Source of the DNA: Bacteroidota bacterium
GTDB taxonomy: Bacteria; Bacteroidota; Bacteroidia; Bacteroidales; UBA1556
Direction of reading: 5' to 3'
Assembly: GCA_003648395.1 (NCBI GenBank)
Contig: QMPB01000084.1
Span: 1-11,743, forward strand
DNA length: 11,743 nucleotides
In this document: piece after piece, positions 7,404-11,743 of the stretch
Layout of the letters: the number at the start of each line of letters is the position of its first letter
Numbering within the stretch: the first letter of the stretch is position 1
Program-made: the position numbers and the translations under genes
The notes under the pieces: model-generated
The model's database searches: none
What the model was told of the DNA's origin: nothing
What the model saw: the letters and a program-made list of their open reading frames with translations, nothing else

Positions 7404-8813
7404 TTATTTAAGCTCTAAAAGTATAATATTTTCTACGTGATGAGTTTGTGGAAACATATCAATAGGTTGAATCTTCTTTATTTCATATTTATCGCCAAGC
7501 AGCTGTACGTCACGAGCTTGTGTGGCACTATTGCAACTAACATATACAATTCTCTTGGCTTCTATTCTATTTAATAAATCAACAACCTTGGCATGCATTC
7601 CTGCTCGTGGTGGGTCGGTAATTATTACATCAGGTTTGCCATGAGTATCAACAAACATATCATCAAGCACTTTTACCATATCTCCAGCAAAAAACTCCGT
7701 ATTTGATATATTATTGATTTCAGAATTAATAATTGCATCTTCTATTGCTTCGTCAACATATTCAATCCCAATAACTTTATTTGCTTTAGCAGCCACAAAG
7801 TTTGCAATGGTTCCAGTACCTGTATAAAGGTCGTAAACCAATTCGTTGCCAGTAAGTTGAGCAAGTTCTCTTGTGTGCTTATAAAGCTCATAAGCTTGCT
7901 TATTATTTGTTTGATAGAAAGACTTAGGACCAACCTTAAACTTAAGATTCTCCATTGCTTCCATCATATGATCTTTGCCTTTGAAAAGTTCAACTTTCTG
8001 ATCTCCAATACTATCATTTTTCTTTTCATTAATAATATACATTAATGAAGTGATTTCAGGAAATTTAGCATCTAAATAGCTAAGCAATGCTTCACGCTTT
8101 TCTATATCTTCATGAAAAAATATTACAATTACCATCAGCTCACCAGTTGATGCCGTGCGGATAATAATATTACGAAGAAAACCTACTTGCTTTCTTATGT
8201 CAAAATACTCTAAATTATTGGCATCGGCATATTCTTTAACTGCCAAGCGTATATCGTTGCTCAATCCGCCTTGCAAATAGCAATGATCAATATTTAATAT
8301 TCTATCAAACATACCAGGAATATGAAAACCTAAGGCATTCATATTTCTTTCCGAAAATTCAATATCCTTAGAGAAATCAGTAAGCCAAGCCATATTCGAG
8401 AATGTAAACTCAAGCTTATTTCTATAGTAATAGTCTTCGGGAGCTGCAAGAATAGGGCTCATAGTTGAAGTGTCTAGCTTTCCAATGCGCTCCAAATGAT
8501 CTTTTACCTGCTGATGCTTAAATTTAGTTTGCTCCTCATAGGGCATATGCTGCCATTTGCAACCGCCACATACTTCAAAATGGCTGCACTTTGGCTCTAT
8601 TCTTATTTCCGAACGTTTATGATATTTAGTAATCTTAGCTTCTAAATAAGATTTCTTCTTCTTTACAACTTTTAAATCTACAATATCACCAGGTGCAGCA
8701 TAGGGTACAAAAATAACTTTATCGTCAATTTTTGCTATTGATTTGCCTTCACTGCCTGCTGCAAGTATTTCTATTTCACTATATTGTGGTAATTCTCTTC
8801 TTTTTCTTCCCAT
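7404..8813 (-). CDS. rlmD: RlmD-type 23S rRNA m5U methyltransferase
   Basis: SAM-dependent RNA uracil-C5 methyltransferase of the TrmA/RlmC/RlmD family, 469 residues. An N-terminal TRAM domain covers about 10-65. Cysteines 76, 82, 85 (CSHFEVCGGCKWQ) and 178 match the family's four [4Fe-4S] ligands. Next come FYQTNN (299-304), the SAM-binding DLYTGTGTI (328-336), DPPRAG (400-405), the catalytic nucleophile C427 in VSCN and the general base E461 in HHVENI. Thus no key residue is missing. E. coli RlmD modifies U1939 of 23S rRNA; which uridine, or both U747 and U1939 as in Bacillus RlmCD, is modified here cannot be read from the sequence. ATG 8813 gives a complete TRAM domain. It heads a tight group with the barrel protein and cvfB and lies 71 bases after the AddB-like gene. 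Confidence 0.9.
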   Translation of the reverse strand: MGRKRRELPQYSEIEILAAGSEGKSIAKIDDKVIFVPYAAPGDIVDLKVVKKKKSYLEAKITKYHKRSEIRIEPKCSHFEVCGGCKWQHMPYEEQTKFKHQQVKDHLERIGKLDTSTMSPILAAPEDYYYRNKLEFTFSNMAWLTDFSKDIEFSERNMNALGFHIPGMFDRILNIDHCYLQGGLSNDIRLAVKEYADANNLEYFDIRKQVGFLRNIIIRTASTGELMVIVIFFHEDIEKREALLSYLDAKFPEITSLMYIINEKKNDSIGDQKVELFKGKDHMMEAMENLKFKVGPKSFYQTNNKQAYELYKHTRELAQLTGNELVYDLYTGTGTIANFVAAKANKVIGIEYVDEAIEDAIINSEINNISNTEFFAGDMVKVLDDMFVDTHGKPDVIITDPPRAGMHAKVVDLLNRIEAKRIVYVSCNSATQARDVQLLGDKYEIKKIQPIDMFPQTHHVENIILLELK

Positions 8814-8827
8814 ATTTATAATTTGTG

Positions 8828-8835
8828 CGAAGGTA
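8828..8835 (-). promoter_or_regulatory. Possible -7 promoter element for rlmD-barrel-cvfB
   Basis: On the minus strand TACCTTCG matches TAnnTTTG with one mismatch and is followed by CAC. It lies 14 bases before the rlmD ATG, giving a very short leader. No -33 TTG is seen at the right spacing. The 71-base gap also lacks a terminator for the AddB-like gene, so readthrough from upstream may contribute to expression. Confidence 0.35.
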
Positions 8836-8884
8836 ATCTAAAAACTAATGCATCTTTTTCTAATTCTCTTCTCTAATAATTGGT

Positions 8885-11701
8885 CTATCTACCACAAATA
8901 CTTCTGTAATCGCAATATTCACACTCTCTAGTGTTTTCCCTTTGAACAAATGGTTTACTTCGGTCAAAAAGTGATAGAATGAGTTTTTCTAAATCATTCT
9001 CAAAATCATTAATATGCTCTTGAGAAATTGATTTTTCTTTCATTAGGTATAATGGTAGATTAATGCTATGATTTTTTAATGCAGAAATACTTGTTTCTAA
9101 TAAATATGCTGGAGGCTTTTGTTCCCAATACATCCAAGCGTACATCATTAGCTGAAATGCCTTATCAAGTTTGCCTTCAAACATCTGTAGCCATTTATCT
9201 GCTTTTGCTGTTTTTGTTATATTTAAATCCTTAGGGTCAACAGCGCCAGTTTTATAATCAATTAGTCGTATTGTTTTATTAACAAGGTCTATTCTGTCTG
9301 CACTTCCTTTTATCAATACATTTATTTCTTCGTTTTCAATTTTTACATTTATATGCTTCTTTAAATCCTCTTCTAAGCCTAATATTTTAAGGCTTTTATT
9401 CTCTTTCAGAAAAGCTTTCTCCATAAGTATAAAGTTATGAATGTATTGCTCTAGAATACGTTTAGTAAGTAGATTCTTACCTGTATCGGTATTCATGGTT
9501 TTATATTTGGTCTTTAGCTTTTTTTCAAAAACTTGTTTTATTTGTGCACTTGTTTTTGAGAATTCTTCATACTGTAAGTCCTTATTAATATATTGTTTAT
9601 AATAATCCTCAAGGCTCTCGTGCAATACTGTTCCCTGTGTATGATAGGCCATCTTTTCTTCTACCTCATCAGATGGTTTTATTTTAAGTATTTTCTGTAG
9701 GTAGAACATATAAGTACATCGCTTATAATTATTCAGTGATGAAGGGGATAACCCACTTTCTTGCGACCAGTTTTTTAGATATTCTATTATCTCATCAGTT
9801 TTTTCTATTACGATATCTTGGGTTTTTTCCTTTGACGAAAAACCAAATTTCACTCTCTTATGTTTGATTTTAATTTTATTATTTACCTCAGGAATCTCAA
9901 TTTCTATCTGCTTAATATACCTGCTCATTTCGCCATTTTGCATTCCTCCGACTGCCGAATTATACAGTAGGTTTACGCTATTACATCGCTGCAATAATCG
10001 GTAGAAGTGATACGACGTAATAGAATCATTATCAGAAGGTAGTGGCATTCCAAATTCTTTCTTTATATCAAATAGGATAAAGCTCTTATAGGTCTGGGTT
10101 TTTGGTAGTATATCTTCATTTACAGATAGTATAATTATATTCTCAAAATCAAGAGTACGAGTTTCTAGCATACCCATAATTTGTAATCCTTGCAATGGTT
10201 CTCCAATAAAAGGAATGGGTGAGTGATTGATTGCATTTTGCACCCATCGTTTTATGGTATTAAGCTTTTCGATATGTGTTACTATTGCCAAACTCTCCTT
10301 AAGTTTCATTAAAACTTCAATATAATGACTCAAAAATGACTTCTCCCATGCCTGACTCTCATTGTCATTAATAAGCTCAAAGATGCTTATTATTATATCA
10401 ATACTTGATCGTACATCTCTTTTAATTTCTAGTAGAAGTTCTATCAATTTCCTTAATTCCATTGATTTGGAACTAATGCTATCCAAATATTTTTTGTCAA
10501 TTCGTTGAGTATTGTTCTTATTTATTTCATTGCATAAGTCTTTGGATGTATTATTTGGTAAATACTGCTGAATATATGGATGTAGCAAGAAATTAGTAAA
10601 GTATTTATAGTAAATACTTAAGTCAGAAGTATTGTCCTTCTCAAATTTATAATCGTTATAAAGATTTAAAACTAAAGTTATTAGCTCATAGCCATTATGC
10701 AGCCTTAGCGGATACGACATGGTGAGATTAAAGCTATTTATGCTTTCGGGAATGGAGTTAATAACAGGCAATAAAAGGTCTTCGCTGCCAAGTACTAGCG
10801 CAGTGTTTTCTATAATTTTCGGGTCCTTCTCAATTTGTTTTTGTAATAAATCTACCGCAAGTTTTACCTGAGCTACGTTTCCGTCAACACCGTAAATGTT
10901 TATCTTCTTATTATCATTAAGCCAGTTATCTTCAATAATTTGTATTTTATTAAGGTCTTTATTATAAAGGTGTTTGCGTAATGAGCGACCAGCCTCATGG
11001 CTTTTATTCTCAAAATAGTATTTATCAATATCCCAAATTATTTCAGCAGAATACTCTACTTCAAGCATTTTAATTATAGTTTCCTCAGATTTTGTAAAAG
11101 CATTGAAACCAGCAATATATATATTAGAATAATTTATATTTTTATAAGAACTCTGCTCAGCCATAAATCTAAAGGCCATTCCTTGGTAAGCAGTATTATT
11201 CTTCAATAGAGCTTTATTCAATTCTATATAATAGATATATAGCTTTTTATAGAATTTCAGATAATTTTTCTCTTGCTCAGTTAGTTTCTGAGGGTCAAGG
11301 TCCCATTTCTCAATCTCTTTGGCATCGCTTAAATAAGAGAACAATCTATCTACAGGAACCATATATAGGTCAATATCGTTGAAATCGGAGAGCAATAAAT
11401 CCGCCCAAGTACTAAACTGATCAAGGCTTTGAGCACTATTCTTCTCTATTTTACGGTGTACTTCATAAAGCTGCATTAGCATATCCATTGGATCGGCTTC
11501 CATCAGCTCAGTTTGGTTATATATAAAATCGTTTATCGATACAATCTCAGGTGTATATATGGGCTTATCAATTGACTCCGATATATATTTTAGAATATAT
11601 GTTTTGGCTCTTCTACTAGGTACAATCACTAATGTGCTTTCTAACTCATCTTGTTTTAGATTAAGTAGCTTCTGAGCTATTTGTTTTAAAAATGGGGTCA
11701 T
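8885..11701 (-). CDS. AddB-like PD-(D/E)XK nuclease with Fe-S motif
   Basis: A 938-residue protein with the architecture of AddB, the RecB-like nuclease subunit of the AddAB double-strand-break repair helicase-nuclease. The N-terminal two thirds is a degenerate UvrD/Rep-like region: TLVIVPSRRAK (23-33) stands where a helicase would have motif I but lacks a Walker A lysine motif, and ETRTLDFENIIILSVNEDILP (513-533) resembles the late helicase motifs. The C-terminal nuclease domain has H694 (GTVLHESLE), D802/D805 (GSADRID), D815-Y-K817 (DYKTG) and Q850 (FQLMMYAW). C662, C927, C930 and C936 match the four-cysteine iron-staple arrangement of AddB, Dna2 and Cas4. The ATG overlaps the stop codon of an upstream gene by one base (TAATG), so the pair is probably translationally coupled; an AddA helicase would be the expected partner, but it is outside the window. 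A stand-alone RecB-family nuclease is the alternative. Confidence 0.8.
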   Translation of the reverse strand: MTPFLKQIAQKLLNLKQDELESTLVIVPSRRAKTYILKYISESIDKPIYTPEIVSINDFIYNQTELMEADPMDMLMQLYEVHRKIEKNSAQSLDQFSTWADLLLSDFNDIDLYMVPVDRLFSYLSDAKEIEKWDLDPQKLTEQEKNYLKFYKKLYIYYIELNKALLKNNTAYQGMAFRFMAEQSSYKNINYSNIYIAGFNAFTKSEETIIKMLEVEYSAEIIWDIDKYYFENKSHEAGRSLRKHLYNKDLNKIQIIEDNWLNDNKKINIYGVDGNVAQVKLAVDLLQKQIEKDPKIIENTALVLGSEDLLLPVINSIPESINSFNLTMSYPLRLHNGYELITLVLNLYNDYKFEKDNTSDLSIYYKYFTNFLLHPYIQQYLPNNTSKDLCNEINKNNTQRIDKKYLDSISSKSMELRKLIELLLEIKRDVRSSIDIIISIFELINDNESQAWEKSFLSHYIEVLMKLKESLAIVTHIEKLNTIKRWVQNAINHSPIPFIGEPLQGLQIMGMLETRTLDFENIIILSVNEDILPKTQTYKSFILFDIKKEFGMPLPSDNDSITSYHFYRLLQRCNSVNLLYNSAVGGMQNGEMSRYIKQIEIEIPEVNNKIKIKHKRVKFGFSSKEKTQDIVIEKTDEIIEYLKNWSQESGLSPSSLNNYKRCTYMFYLQKILKIKPSDEVEEKMAYHTQGTVLHESLEDYYKQYINKDLQYEEFSKTSAQIKQVFEKKLKTKYKTMNTDTGKNLLTKRILEQYIHNFILMEKAFLKENKSLKILGLEEDLKKHINVKIENEEINVLIKGSADRIDLVNKTIRLIDYKTGAVDPKDLNITKTAKADKWLQMFEGKLDKAFQLMMYAWMYWEQKPPAYLLETSISALKNHSINLPLYLMKEKSISQEHINDFENDLEKLILSLFDRSKPFVQRENTRECEYCDYRSICGR

Positions 11702-11743
11702 TATATTGATTGTTTATTTAGATGTTCTTCTGCTTGTTTCAAA
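11701..11743 (-). CDS. 3' end of an unidentified upstream gene (partial)
   Basis: In the frame whose TAA stop (minus strand 11703-11701) overlaps the next ATG as TAATG, the last 13 codons read LKQAEEHLNKQSI, a plausible helical C-terminus. The fragment is too short to identify. Position suggests AddA or another helicase subunit, but that is inference. Another minus-strand frame is also open here until a TAA about ten codons in, so the coding frame is not certain. Confidence 0.4.
   Translation of the reverse strand, partial: LKQAEEHLNKQSI

Noticed and set aside
7742..8045. Overlapping open frames on both strands inside rlmD
   Set aside because: They fall in the SAM-binding and adjacent coding region of rlmD, which is intact throughout; AT-rich sequence gives such frames by chance.
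8855..8880. Pyrimidine-rich tract (TTTTTCTAATTCTCTTCTC) as another copy of the 1-98 repeat
   Set aside because: It shares composition with the 85-98 arm but lacks the CCCGATA core and any partner arm, so the resemblance is compositional.
10997..11209. Plus-strand open frame of 70 codons inside the AddB-like gene
   Set aside because: It is antisense to a continuous 938-codon gene, with no regulatory signals and low-complexity I/F-rich translation.

Overview
The window looks like ordinary chromosome from a low-GC member of the Bacteroidota. The DNA is strongly AT-rich, start codons lack Shine-Dalgarno sequences, several genes are preceded by matches to the Bacteroidota promoter element TAnnTTTG, and the gene content is typical: FKBP lipoproteins with short lipoboxes, a PorT-like outer membrane barrel, a CvfB protein and an AddB-like PD-(D/E)XK protein. 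No phage, transposon, CRISPR array, tRNA or rRNA is visible. The genus cannot be fixed from this sequence.

Layout. Positions 1-213 hold a structured GA-rich inverted repeat, the intrinsic terminator of an unseen upstream gene, and a probable promoter. Next comes a two-gene plus-strand operon, murL-murD2 (214-2956), with an 8-base overlap. Together they should make UDP-MurNAc-L-Ala-D-Glu by the alternative route: MurD2 adds L-glutamate to UDP-MurNAc-L-Ala, then MurL epimerises the terminal L-Glu to D-Glu. Two separately transcribed plus-strand lipoprotein genes follow (3114-4430 and 4570-5754). Each has three FKBP-type modules. In the first only the last module looks intact; in the second all three do, apart from one pocket substitution.

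A perfect bidirectional terminator (5769-5810) separates these from a convergent minus-strand cluster read from the right edge: the 3' end of an unidentified gene, an AddB-like nuclease/helicase-related protein (11701-8885), the m5U methyltransferase RlmD (8813-7404), a small outer membrane barrel protein (7398-6670) and the S1-domain protein CvfB (6662-5826). The last three are 5 and 7 bases apart and are almost certainly co-transcribed.

The most interesting content is the MurL/MurD2 pair. It is a known but uncommon variant of peptidoglycan precursor synthesis, here with coordinated substitutions in the MurD glutamate-binding residues and a QueC-like cysteine motif in MurL. I found no convincing evidence of an undescribed system.
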